Of a DNA stretch of 64,000 nucleotides, positions 45,981 through 57,707 are shown in pieces. Position numbers and translations under genes: made by a program. The stretch's first letter is position 1; each line of letters opens with the position of its first letter. The notes under the pieces are model-generated. The model was not told where the DNA came from, searched no databases, and saw nothing but the letters and a program-made list of their open reading frames with translations. The stretch is from Aphelocoma coerulescens (taxonomy: Eukaryota > Chordata > Aves > Passeriformes > Corvidae), in the NCBI RefSeq assembly GCF_041296385.1, contig NW_027183949.1:1214501-1278500 (forward strand). The letters are read 5' to 3'.

Positions 45981-48484
45981 TTCATTGACACAGGTAGAAA
46001 AGCAGACTAGTTTGGATGCTGAGTCTGTCCAAACAGACAGTGAGCTTTGCCATGTGAAGCCAAGACACGGAGTCTTGAGCCCTGCGACAGTGTCATGGGA
46101 ATCACCTTTGTTGCTGCTGCTGTCTGTTGTCACTGCTGAGGGTGCAGTCCCATGGGAGCACATGCCCTGTCTCTAGAAGCCAGAGCCGAGCAAGGCACTG
46201 GGCTCTAAAATCTTCCCTTGGCAGGCTTCTGGGGTCTCCAGCATTGCTTTCAAAGCCAAACAGGGAGAAGGCAAGCTGTGTGTAGCTCTTGGTATTGTAG
46301 AGTGTCTCAAACTTGCTAAGTCCTAGGTGTTTGAGATAAGATCAGTTTGGAAGGACTGTGAGGTAGAACTAGTGCAAGACAGAAAAGGGGAGCATAGAAG
46401 GGAAGCAATTAATAGTATACGGGAACATCTTGGGTTGTTTCTTTCCGTTTGCATGTCCCTTCTGGGAAGCTGTTTTGCTTTTGCAAGAATCTTGTCCACA
46501 GTGATGTTTGCTCTTTTCAAGACCCTTTCCTGGAGACCGAGCTGGAGCTCCTGTCACAAGATGTGCCATCACATGCAGCTTCTCTTGGCTTGCCACACTG
46601 TGCGTGCAGCAGGACTCTTGCAGCAAAGCAGGACCAAGGTTTTGAGAGCTTGACAACTTGTCCTTTCTCCTCCTGGTGGACTAGCGAGTTGTGCCGTGGG
46701 TAAGGTTTTCGTCGTTACTGTTGTAGGCTAAGGAAACAGGAGGAGGGGGTAGCAGCAATTGTTAGGCTGGCTGAATGGAGAGAAAGAATCTCCGGAGCCT
46801 GCAGCCAGAAGTGGAGAGCTGGGGGCTAATCCTTCCAAGCTCTCAGTGGACATCTTGCAAGTGAGCTGGACTGTGAAAATGGTCTGACAGAGGCAGTTGG
46901 TTTCTGAGTTCAGCGTAGATGCTTGCACATCTGGTGCGTTGGTGCTCAAATCGAGAGTGCAATCGGTTCACAGGAAGCAGCAGAAGAAGCTGGAGCCCGC
47001 CGAGCAGGCGACTGAAAGAATCAGCAAAGGAGAAATGCGGGAAATGACTTGGTGTACCTTGCCTGGAAGAAGGGTAGTTTTTTCAAATAATTCCTAATCC
47101 GTTCCCTTGGCTTTTGACTTTCCTAACAAGGCCATTTGCATCCCCGATTCAGCACGAAGCGAGAGGCCCGGGCTTACGGAAGTGCGCCAAAGATTCCTCT
47201 GCAGTGACGCTCAGGTGAAAGAGGAGCGGGGCGCCTGAGCAGCCTCCGGGGAAGCATCCCGCGAGGTGCAATTTGCGCCGTGCTGGGAGAGGAGCAGGGG
47301 GAGAAGGATGGGCCTTGCGTAGCAGCAGCAGCAGCAGCAGCAAGTTTGGGCCGCAGGACATTGGGCCTGCGCCGCTGCCCCACAATGGGCGGGCGTGTTC
47401 CCGGGGCTGCGGCCCTGGCACCGCGTCCGCTGAGCTGCCGACGCTGCGGGAGCTCCCCGGGCTGGGCTCGGGTTCCCGCTGGGACTGGGCAGCAGGCTGT
47501 GCTCTCACTGTGGTCAGCAGCAGCGGGACGTACCTCTGGACATCCACGTCTCCTGCTGCTGGGAAGAAGCAATGAAGCGAGTGCAGAAGTTCTGCTTCCT
47601 CTTTCTCCCGGTGGATTTTTTCGTTTCATTCCACACTCCAGAGGCAATTTCTGTGCTGGCCTCTGGCAGCTGATTCTATTTCAAGAGCACCAGCAAAAGG
47701 GCTGTGTTTGAGCGCTGTGAATGTGGCCTGTATGGCTTTCATTCTCCTCGACTTTTTGCTTATAGACCTGTGAACATTTCAAGATCTGCTAATCAGGATG
47801 CCTGCAACAAAGCATCTGAATTCCCCATCAGAAAAGCACTGTGGCTAGCACCGATCAAAAGAGGCAATTGCAGTTTTTCAGATAAAATTCAAGTGGCAAC
47901 CAGAAGAGGGGGAAGAGCAGCCATGATCTGTAATTCCCAAGGCAAACGCAAGAAAAGCCTCCTGCTGTCACCTGAGGATGAGTGAAACGGTGCTGGGAAC
48001 AGTGCTGGAACCCGATCCTTTCTTTCTCTGAAGGTTGCATCAGGGCAGCACAGCCGGGCTCTGAGGAATCAGGTCTGTTTGTGGCTGATTGTGTCTCTAG
48101 TCCAGAAATTCACCGGGAAAAACCTCTTGGGAAGCCGAGGCACAAGCAGGTGGGAAGGGGCTGGCGCTGCTGCTGCTCTTGGCCAGGAGCCCCGGCTGTG
48201 CCGGTACAGGGCCCACTGCGCGGTGGCTCCTGCTGCTGCCAGAGCTGGGCGGGTCTCAGGGACAGGGAATGGACACGGGGGACAGCAAAGGCTGTGGGGG
48301 GCTGCAGCGATGTTCACACATGGGCCAGCGCCAGCACAGAGCTTCAGCCCCGCAATTATCCCAGAGGGAAATGCTGGGGAAAGGCTCCATTTCAGCTTTC
48401 CTTTACTCATCACTGTGAAGTGACCAAAATAAAAGGAGAACAAGCAGAGCCCGATCTCTTCTCCTTCGGAAGGAGTCCCATGCC
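45981..48484. other. Non-coding start of unit 3 with CpG-rich patch
   Basis: As 1-2504, CpG patch near 47130-47550. It carries many private differences between about 46995 and 47920 (for example GGAGCCCGCCGAG, GAAGCGAG, CAGGTGAAAG, AGCAAAAGG, GGGAAGAGC), denser than in neighbouring parts. Confidence 0.5.
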
Positions 48485-48795
48485 TTGGGCTGTGAGAGGC
48501 CATGAGGGGCTGTGAAGGGCTGTGAGGCGCCATGAGGGCTTGTTAGGGGCTGTGAAGGGTCGTGAGGAGTCGTGAGGGGCCGTGAGGGGCCGTGAGGGGC
48601 CATGAGGGGCCATGAGGTGCTGTGAGGGGCCATGAGAGATTGTTAGGGGCTGTGAAGGGTCATGAGGGGCCATGAACTGTGAGGGACTGTGAGCTGCCAT
48701 GAGGGGCCCTGGGGAGCTGTGAGGGGCACCGAGGGGTCATGAGGGGCTGTGAGGGGCCTTGAGGGGCCATAAGGGTCTCTTAGAGGCTGTTGGAG
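48485..48795. repeat. 10-bp minisatellite with one extra unit (unit 3)
   Basis: One additional CATGAGGGGC near 48601 and one GAGTCG for GAGTTG change compared with units 1 and 2. Confidence 0.9.
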
Positions 48796-48799
48796 GCCA

Positions 48800-49112
48800 G
48801 GCGCCTCATGGAACCAAGGGTCAGTTGTGCAAGCAAGGAGATCATGGTTGACAGTACAGAACTTCATGGAACCACAGGCCCATTGTTACACAGCAGGGCC
48901 GCAGAAGCAAGGAGATCATTGTGACACTACACGACCTCATGGAATCAAGGCGTCCATGTTACGCTACTGAACCTCATGGAGCCAAGGGTCCATTGTGACA
49001 CTGCGGACCCAAGGAGACTGTTGCTGACAGAACGAAAGTTCATGGAACCAAAAGTCCATTGTGACATCGTGGGGCCTCATGGAAGCGTGGAGACCATTAT
49101 GACACTTTGTTA
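48800..49112. repeat. ~37-bp minisatellite, interrupted block (unit 3)
   Basis: Lacks 8 nt (ATGACACT) found near 2830 in unit 1. Confidence 0.8.
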
Positions 49113-49931
49113 CTATCTGATTTACACCCAGATGGGCAAAGAAAACAAAATCTCTGAGTATAAAAAGGAAAGAACTTTGAAGGTTCAAAATATTCCCAGA
49201 GACGAGATTAAAACCAAACGAGATTAAATGTTGGTGCCAAAAAAATGGGTATCTGTTTATCTAATGGTAAGAGAGGCAAAGAGAAAGAAGGAGAAAAGTA
49301 GAGAAGAGTTAGAAAAAGCCAAGGTTACTCTAAAAGCATAGGATAAGTCACCACCACACTGTGCTACCTTTGTTGCTGCTGAGACAGGGTGGGGGAAGTG
49401 GAGAAGTTTTTGCCTTTTTTTTTCCTGCTGTTTGAAGCGTCTTATCTGCCTCTTCCCATCTCTGGAGCAGTTTGGCTGGAAAGCGGCGGCCCGTCCTCCG
49501 AGATGCAGGCTCCATGCTTGCAGCTGAACCTCGGTCCGCCTGGGACGAAGGAGCAGGGGTAGGGGTTGCACAGCTCACTCGGGATTTCAGTCCAGGGTGA
49601 AGGATTGGGGGGTTCTCCCCAGGCGGGCGGCGTCGGCTCCCGGAGGCCTCAGGGTGTCTCGTGGCTGGCGATGGTGGTGGTGTGGGGAAAGGCAAAGGGC
49701 AGGGATTCTACCTTTCGCTTTCGCCTCCACATTTTGCACCAGTTTTGCCTTCCTTTTTATGGGCCTCCAGGCGGGCTATGCACGGCCCGTACGGCACGTA
49801 GTTTCCAGGCGTTCAAAAGTGATTATGATAAGCAGCCATAATGACGAAGCACTTTTGAAGCCTTTCTGGTGCTGAGCAGTGATAATGACAAAGCATTTTT
49901 TGGAGCCTTTCTCCTATGATTAGGCTCTTGC
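49113..49931. other. Spacer between minisatellites (unit 3)
   Basis: As 3131-3949; agrees with unit 1 at the four sites where unit 2 differs. No gene recognised. Confidence 0.45.
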
Positions 49932-50812
49932 ACACTTCAGAACCAAGGGGCCATTGTGACACCGCAGGGCCTTGTATAACCAAGGGGTCATTGTAGCACG
50001 GCAGGGCCTCGTGGAATCAAGGGGATCGCAGTGACACTGTGGGGCTCCATGAGGCCACGGGGCCATTCTGACTGTGTGGAAGCAAGGATACCATTGTTAC
50101 GCTACGGGGCATCACGGAACCAAGGAGGCCATTGTGAAGCAGCGGGGGAACCCGCTGAGACTATTATGACACTTCAAGGCCTTGTGACACCGAAGGGCCA
50201 TTGTGGACCTGCAGGGCCTCGTGGAACCAATGAGACCATTGTGACATCACAGGGCCTCATGGGAGCCAGGGGCCATTGTGACACAGCCAGGCCTCATAGA
50301 ACCAAGGGGCCCTTGGGACACTGCGTGGCACCATGGGGCCAAGGAGACCACTGTGACACTACAGGGCACCACGGAACTAAGAACTACGTAACAGTAAGAG
50401 GCCCAATGGAATCAAGGGGCCATTGTGACACCACAGGGCCTCATAGAACCAAGGAAACCATTGTGGCACTGCAAGGTCTCATGGAAGCAAAGGGCCAGTG
50501 TGACACAGCCAGGCCTTGTGGAACCAAGGGGCCACTGTGATCCTGGGGAGCCCAATAGAACCAAGGAGCCATTGTGACACTGCAGGACCTTATGGAATCA
50601 TGGAGACCACTGTGACACTCTGTGACCTCATGGAACCAGTGGGCCATAGTGGTATTTTGCAGCCCCATGGAAGCAAGGAAACCGTTTGGACACAGCAAGG
50701 CCTCATGGAAGCAAGGGGCCTTTGTGCCGCTGTAGAGCCAAGGAGACCACTGTGATATTGCTGGGCCTCAGGGGAACAAAATTGTGATGCTGCAGGGCCC
50801 CAAGGATCCAAA
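49932..50812. repeat. ~37-bp minisatellite, main block (unit 3)
   Basis: Same length as in units 1 and 2, with scattered substitutions near 50369, 50466, 50547 and 50652. Confidence 0.92.
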
Positions 50813-50831
50813 GAACATGGAACAGGACTGG

Positions 50832-51745
50832 TTGGCTTGGCCCCCTGGGGCCACCTGCCTGGTCCGGCTGACCTTGGCATGTTGAGGGTTGCTTCTCATC
50901 TGCCCCTGAAATGCTGGAGTTCCTTGCTTTCCTTTCTGTGGGAAAGAACTGTCCTTCTCCTCCAGGGACCCATGGCTGAAATTAGGATTCTACCTCCAAA
51001 TTTGATTCTATCCGAGGATTGTTCCCATGTGAAACCTGCCAGGACAGACAGCTCAGGCTGGCCTTGGCCTCTTAGGGGCCACCTCTCATCTGCCTTCAAA
51101 ACACGGGGTGGGGGGCTGTGCTTTTCTTCCCATGGAAAAAAACATCTTTCAAGTCCAGCCATCCATGGCCAAAACTGGGAATCCACCTCTGAAATTCCAT
51201 CTATCCAAGGAATAGCTCCCAGACAAAAGTTGCCAGGAATGTCCAGCTCCCCTTGCATTCCTGAGGGCCAGCTCTCATCTGCCTTTGAAACACTGGGGCT
51301 CCTCACTTTTCTGCCAATGGAAAAGAACTGTCCTTCTTGGCCAGACGTCCATGGACAAAACTGGGATTTGGCCTCCCAAATTCCCTCTATCCAAGGATCG
51401 CTCCAAGACAAAAGCTGCCAAGACAAACAGGTCTGGCTGGCCTTGGCCTCCTTGAGCCACCACTAATCAGCCTTTGAAACCCTGGGGCTCTGCCCTTTCC
51501 TTCCTGGGGAGAAGAGCTGTCATTCCGGTCCAGGCACCCACAGCTGAAATGGAACTCCACCTCCAAAACTCCCCATATGTCCAAGGGTTGCTTTCAGACA
51601 GAAGCTGCAAGGACAGACAGGTCTGGCTTGCCTTGGCCTCTGGTGGCTGCCTCTCATCTGCCTTCAAAACACTGGGGTTCTGTGGTTTCCTTCCTGTAGA
51701 AAAGAACCGACCTTCTTGTCCAGGTGCCCGTGGCCTCAAGCACAT
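50832..51745. repeat. ~188-bp tandem repeat (unit 3)
   Basis: Same five units. The G run in the second unit is interrupted and 3 nt longer (GGGGTGGGGGG near 51106). Confidence 0.88.
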
Positions 51746-54684
51746 GATCACTACATAGGGACAAAGGGGCTCTGTGCTCAGTGGAGTGGAGCCTGAGGAC
51801 AGTGGAGGAGAGTCCTGGGAGGGCTTGAAGGGTGGTTTCAGAGATGGTGGATCCTTTTGACATAGTAGAGAACAGCCGGCAAAAGAAAGAATTAATGCAA
51901 AGGGCAGGTGGGGAGGTCCAGACTGGACACAAGGAGAAAGGAATTTCTCTCCCAGGGCAGTGCTGTGGTGCCACGTGTCCCCCAGAAGGAGTCTGGAGCA
52001 GCCCAAGGCTTTGCGTGCCAAGGCAGAGCCAGGCAGGCCGCAGAGCCATCAGCAAAGGAAGGGGCCGGGGAGGTGGGGCAGCCGGGGGGATGAGGACAGC
52101 CTGCAGGGACAGAGACACAGGGCACGGACACTGTAGGACAGCCTGGGCCGGAGAGGGCAGAGGGATGTGCAGAAGCTGCAAGGCCCTGACAGAGGCAACT
52201 TCTGCAGCACTTTGGCCAGGGCTGCTGTCCCTGCCCCTGGGGCCAGTTGGGAGACAAGTGACCCTTGCAGCCCTGGGGCCTCATTGCCTCTTTTTTGCTG
52301 CTCAGCAGCATGGCAGGGGCCACCCCATGGTCCTGCCCTTGGCATTGCACATGCCCACATCCCAGTGCCCCGGGAAGAGTCCCGAGCAATGAGGGAGGGA
52401 CAGGATCTGCCTTTCCGGCGGCTGGGGCACTGCCTGCAGCCAGCCCGGGCACGGCACAGAGGCACAGAGGGGTTCCATCAGTTAGGGCTGGGAAGATGCT
52501 GACAAGTGACCGGGGGAGAATCATTCCCAGCCCTTGACACAGGAAGCCTCTGGCTGCAGGACAAAGCAGCTGCAGTTCCTGAAATGATCTCCTCAAGCTG
52601 GAACATACCACTGACTGTGGATTCAGGAAGTACATTCTCTGAGTATCCCTGGTGTAGAACATGAGGACATGCTCAGGGCTTAGGCTCAGTCCAGTAATAT
52701 TTCCAAGACAAGCCTTTCTATAAAGATGAAATTTCCTGAGAGTGTTTTCCGTTTCCTACTCTTGCGGAATGGGAGGGGGGGAAGTGATAAAGGAATTCTT
52801 CATTTTTAAGAGTCCCTAAGGCATGGGAAGTGTAACTTGAGTGCTCTGCAGGAGTTTCCTAAAGTGCTTTCAAGGCACTCCTCTGCCCATGGAGAGCACC
52901 GGCATCACCTTTGCTGGACCCGCCAGGCTTAGTCTGACCTGTCCTTTCTCCCACCTGCAAACAGAACCTGTCCCCAGCCAGTGCCCTGCAAACAGGCAGG
53001 TTTCTGTAGGGCCAAGGAGAGTGCACAGAGATATGGGGTCTGTGAGTGCTGGCAGGAAGAGATCAGGCACAGGGAAACATCTCCAGGAGGAAGATCTTCA
53101 GCAAGCAGAGAGAAGATCAGGCAATGAGAGAAAACAAAAGGCAGAAATGTTGTGGCACGGAGAGCTTAGAGACCTCCACAGGATGCCCTCGAGTGCAGCC
53201 CCTCCCTCTGAACAAGCCCCCTCCCCTCCTCTCTCCCTCAGCCAAGCCTCTGCCCTCAGGGCCGGGGCTCCAAGGCGTGAAGCCCCTCCTGTGCAGGCAG
53301 AGCTGCAGCAGAGCTGTGGGGCAGCTCTGCGGTCCCGGGCCCAGTTCCCTCTGCAGAGCACAGGGCCGGGAGCATCTGCCTGGCACTGGGGGGCTCTGGG
53401 AGGGGGCACAGCTGGCTCAGCTGGCTCAGGGTGACGCTGGCCCCAGTGCCCGGCTGTGGGCAATGCAGCCAGGGAAGGAGCTCCATCTCCCTACATCCAA
53501 TGCCATCATTAGGACACTTGGCTTTCTTCTTGAGGATTCCCCCTAAGCTCGGAGCTTCCCTCCAGGACGCAAACAGGTCGTGTAGCATCTTTGTGTTACC
53601 TGAAAGCCCCACAGTGAGACACAGAAGTTTGATGATGGACAAAGTGCTGTTGGGTTGGTGCAATGAGCCATGTGTGTATTTGGCTACCAATGTGGGGCTG
53701 AGACCTAGAGAAGGGGATGGACATTTGATGGGCTGTGGTGGATCGATCTGCTCTCAGCAGTGTTGGGATGGTTTCTAAGGGAAATATGGGAGGGTGATTA
53801 TCCTCTGTCTGACAAGGGTGAAAGCCCAGAGGATCTTGGAACAGGACAGAGTGACAGAGCACCTCCCCTCACTCTCCACTCACCGCCTTGCCTCACAGAA
53901 CTCGCTCTATTCTCCCCGAGGACAGCAGCAATGCTGAGTGTTTCTGACATCCAAAACCAGTCAGCCGGGGAGATGAAGAGGAGCTGTAAAAACCTCTAGA
54001 ACACTTTAACAGCTTTTGCCATTCCTGTTCTTGGGCCCTGGGAGTGCCCTTGTGTTAGCTGGGGTTTCAAAGTGTAACACCAGGACAGGTGGCTGTCCCC
54101 CTCCCACTTCTGCACAGCAAGGCTGAATTATAAAACCCCCCGGAGCAATTGCCCTGAAACTCATGTCGCACGCAGCCAGCACCAAGCAGGGCTGCGGCTG
54201 GAGCTGAAGGAAGATCTGCTAGAAAAACAGAAGGGTGTTGTCGGTGATGGAACACGGACTTCGCCGGCCGCATGCAAAGCCAAATTTCCTCGCACGAGTC
54301 ACATCTTTATATACTGTTCCAAACCCACAGTTCAGCAGCTACAAACTTCAGCTTCTAAGGTTATATGTTTTACATCTCCAAGGGCTACAGATTACCATCT
54401 CCTCGCCCAATCTCCCGTTAACTATCCTACTCTTTGTCTCGCCTCTTGCTCTTTGTCTCGCCTCCTGCCAGACGCGGCCCCGGCCCGCCCCGTCTCTCGT
54501 CTCTCGCAAGGCCCCAGGCCAGCCAAAGCCGTTCTCCGTGGCGACACTCTGAATCCCCATAAGGTGTCAGTGTGTGACAGGAGAAGCATTTGTGGGACAT
54601 GGCTTTGATTTGGCTGAGAGCCGTTTCCCTTAAGCTGTCACTGACTTTTCTCCATGAACAGGTCCCCATGTCCACACACAGCCA
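51746..54684. other. Non-coding stretch upstream of OR (unit 3)
   Basis: As 5761-8702, with small differences including a 3-nt shorter C run near 54512 and several SNPs near 53625-53720. No gene recognised. Confidence 0.5.
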
Positions 54685-55871
54685 ATGTCCAACAGCAGCT
54701 CCATCAGCCCCTTTCTCCTGCTGCCATTGGCAGACACGCGGCAGCTGCAGCTCCTGCACTTCTGCCTCTTCCTGGGCATCTCCCTGGCTGCCCTCCTGGG
54801 CAGCGGCCTCATCATCAGCGCCGGAGCCTGCGGCCAGCACCTGCACACGCCCATGTTCTTCTTCCTGCTGACCCTTGCCCTCACCGACCTGGGCTCCATC
54901 TGCACCACTGTCCCCAAAGCCATGCACAATTCCATTTTGGGACACCACAACCACCTCCTACGCAGGAGGTGCTGCACAGCCCCTTTCTCTTTCCCTTTCT
55001 CCTTCTCTCTTTCTCCTTCTCTTTCTCTTTCTCCTTCTCTTTCTCTTTCTCTCTTTCTCTCTTTCTCTCTTTCTCTCTTCCTCTTCCTCTTCCTCTTCCT
55101 CTTCCTCTTCCTCTTCCTCTTCCTCTTCCTCTTCCTCTTCCTCTTCCTCTTCCTCTTCTCTCTTTCTCTCTTTCTCTCTTTCTCTCTTTTTCTCTCTTTC
55201 TCTTTCTCTCTCTCTTCCTCTTTTTCATTTCAGCAGAGTTTTCCCTCCTCGCCGCCGTCGAGTGCTACGACCGCTACGTGTCCCTCTGCAAACCCCTGCA
55301 CTACGGGACCCTCCTGGGCAGCAGAGCTTGTGCTCACATGGCAGCAGCTGCCTGGGCCAGTGGCTTTCTCAATGCTCTGCTGCACACTGCCAATACATTT
55401 TCCCTGCCCCTGTGCCAGGGCAGTGCCCTGGGCCAGTTCTTGGGTGAAATCCCACAGTTCCTCAAGCTCTCCTGCTCACACTGCCACCTCAGGGAACTCG
55501 GGCTTGTTGTGTTTTCCATCTGTTTAACTTTTGGTTCATTTGTGTTCCTTCTTTTCTCCTATGTGCAGATCTTCAGGGCTGTGCTGAGGATCCCCTCTGA
55601 GCAGGGATGGCACAAAGCCTTTTGCACGTGCCTCCCTCACCTGGCCATGGTCTCCCTGTTCCTCAGCACTGGCTTTGTTGCCTGCTTGAAGCCCCCCTCC
55701 AGGTCCTCCCCATCCGTGGACCTGGCACTGCCAGTTCTGTACTCGGTGCTGCCTCCAGCCCTGAAGTCCCTCATCTACAGCCTGAGGAACCAGGAGCTCA
55801 AGGATGCCCTGAGGAAAATGATGACTGGATGCTTTCCAGAAGCAAAAACCTGCCTGTTTTCAGCTCCATAG
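54685..55871 (+). pseudogene. OR14-like olfactory receptor, C-terminal half intact (unit 3)
   Basis: The extra T near 54935 and the pyrimidine tract still separate the MSNSS N-terminus from the rest. Unlike units 1 and 2, this copy has the G at about 55432, so one frame runs from the end of the tract (FFISAEFSLL) through CYDRYVSLCKPLHYGT, ALGQFLGEIPQ, KAFCTCLPHL and SLIYSLRNQELKDAL to the stop. It matches the usual family sequence better at 55235-55440 than its sister copies do. The 405-codon open frame starting at 54654 is not the receptor's own frame upstream of the tract, so the copy is still called broken unless the tract is spliced out. Confidence 0.85.
54980..55226 (+). repeat. Pyrimidine microsatellite in OR, 14 CTCTTC units (unit 3)
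   Basis: 247 pyrimidines, the longest of the three; the core of 14 CTCTTC hexamers is at 55075-55158. It ends CATTTCAG, as in the others. Confidence 0.93.
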
Positions 55872-57527
55872 GCTAAAGTGTAATCATTAGAGGCCCAGCC
55901 TGCCTTCTCAGGTTGTTTTGGTGGTGGTGCTTTGGGGGCTTTTTTTCTTTTCCTATGTTAATGTTGTACCCAAAAGATTTTGTTATGCATCTTATTCCCT
56001 GTTTACAGGCTGAATGGGACTGTTGACAGGGACTGTGTCAATGAGGAGTCTGCTCTGTGTGTATTCACATGAAAGAAAGGACCCATCAGCAAGGTCTTTG
56101 TTCAAGATCCTTTGGTTGAGTCCATCCCTGAAGCTGGAGGGCAGGGCCAGTTTTGCAGGCGTGGGGCAGGGAAGAGTCCCAGCAGAGCAGCACAGCCAGG
56201 GAGCAGCAGAGCTTGGTCTTTTCAGAGCTCCTCTCTTATTACTTCCACTCTCTCCTTTGGAGCTGCTGTGATGGTGTAAGGCCAACAGCTCTGTGTGGGT
56301 GGTGCGAGTCCTGCTGCGTGTCACAGGCAGGGACAGGCCATGGGCACTGCTGGGACACAGCTGGGCTCCGCCACAGCAGTTCCATCAGCAAAGGGCATCT
56401 CCTGAAGGCACTGCAGGAAGGCTTTGCTCTCCCTGCACAGTCACTGTCAGGAAGAGGCCCAAGGAAGAGACTCTAAAGAGGCTGCCTGTGTTCCTTGTTC
56501 TCCCAGGGCTCAGTGGGATGAGATCAGGGTCCCAGTGTGGCCTTCAAGAGACTCAGGTGTGGTTCAGGTTTTGCTTGGTGGTGGCCAGTGCCCACCAGAT
56601 GGTGAATGGTCTGTGATGAACCTTCCTGGGGCTCTGCAGCTTGTGCCAGGCCTGATGGCAGGGGAATGTTCTTCTGGAGGGACTTGGGAGCTGCCAGGAG
56701 AACGCAGGGGACCTGCAGGGACAGTGTGTGCCAGGGATCAGCCGTGAGTGGAGCTCCCTGGGCACAGGCCTGTCCAGGGTGGGCTCACCCAGAGATAAAG
56801 GACTGAATGTTTCCTGTGAGCCATGAGAGCTCTGCAGCCCCAGGGGACACAGCAGGTACAGGGAAAGGAGTCTGGGCAGTGACTCGTCTGACCCTCTGGG
56901 AACTTGCAGAGGAGGATCCAGGGCAGCCCCAGCCCATGCGCCAGCCCTGGAACAAGGCAGGCACCTCGGAGCACCCTCCATGGCCACAGCAGAGCCTGTG
57001 TGGGAGGGGGTCCGTGCAGGGAGCACCATCAGCTGCAGAGCTCTGTCTCCCAGCTTGAGCAGCACAGCCCAGCAGAGGCAGCCCATGGCCCCGGGCAGCA
57101 CAGCCCCCATGCTCTGCAGAGCAGCACCCCCAGCTCGGGGGCTGTGGGCAGCAGGGCAGAGGCTACAGCAAGGGCTGCTCAGGCCAGCACAGACGTGTTC
57201 CCCTGGGAAAGGCTCTGTGGGGAGCTGGGATGGGCCAGGAGAAGAGCAGGAGCTCGTGTGTGTGCAGAGGAGCCCTGGCAAGAGGCTGCCCTGTCCCTGG
57301 GATAGCAGCAGGAGCAGCCTGAGGAGCCCCAGAGCCAACTCTCTGCTGCTGTGCTGGGCAGCGGGGCCCTGGGGCTGCAGGAGCTGCCCGAGCTGAGGAT
57401 CTCCTGAGCATTCCAGACACGGAGTCACTGTCCCGCACCTCCAGTGCCTCCAGTTCCTGCTGCAGGGCCAGACAGGACTGGGCTTCTTTGCAGGGCTGGG
57501 GCCGGGGCAGGGAGAGGAAAACAATGG
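55872..57527. other. Non-coding stretch downstream of OR (unit 3)
   Basis: As 9869-11524, with a few substitutions near 57382 and 57421. No gene recognised. Confidence 0.5.
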
Positions 57528-57707
57528 ACCCTTGATTATAAGACTCCCCTCCGTGTCACAATGCTCTCCATGGTTCCACGAGGCCTTGCAGTGCCACGCT
57601 GGCCCCTTGGTTCCTTTGGGCCCCACGCTGTCACTGTGGTGCCCTTGGTTACACGAGGCCCCACGGTGTCGCAAGGCACCTTTGGTTCTCCGAGGGCCCT
57701 CAGCGTC
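57528..57707. repeat. Inverted ~37-bp minisatellite (unit 3)
   Basis: Copy of 11525-11704 with one substitution near 57552. Confidence 0.8.

Noticed and set aside
54654..55871. 405-codon open frame as an intact olfactory receptor
   Set aside because: Upstream of the pyrimidine tract this frame is not the receptor frame (MSNSS starts at 54685 in another frame), so the protein would lack a real TM1-TM2.
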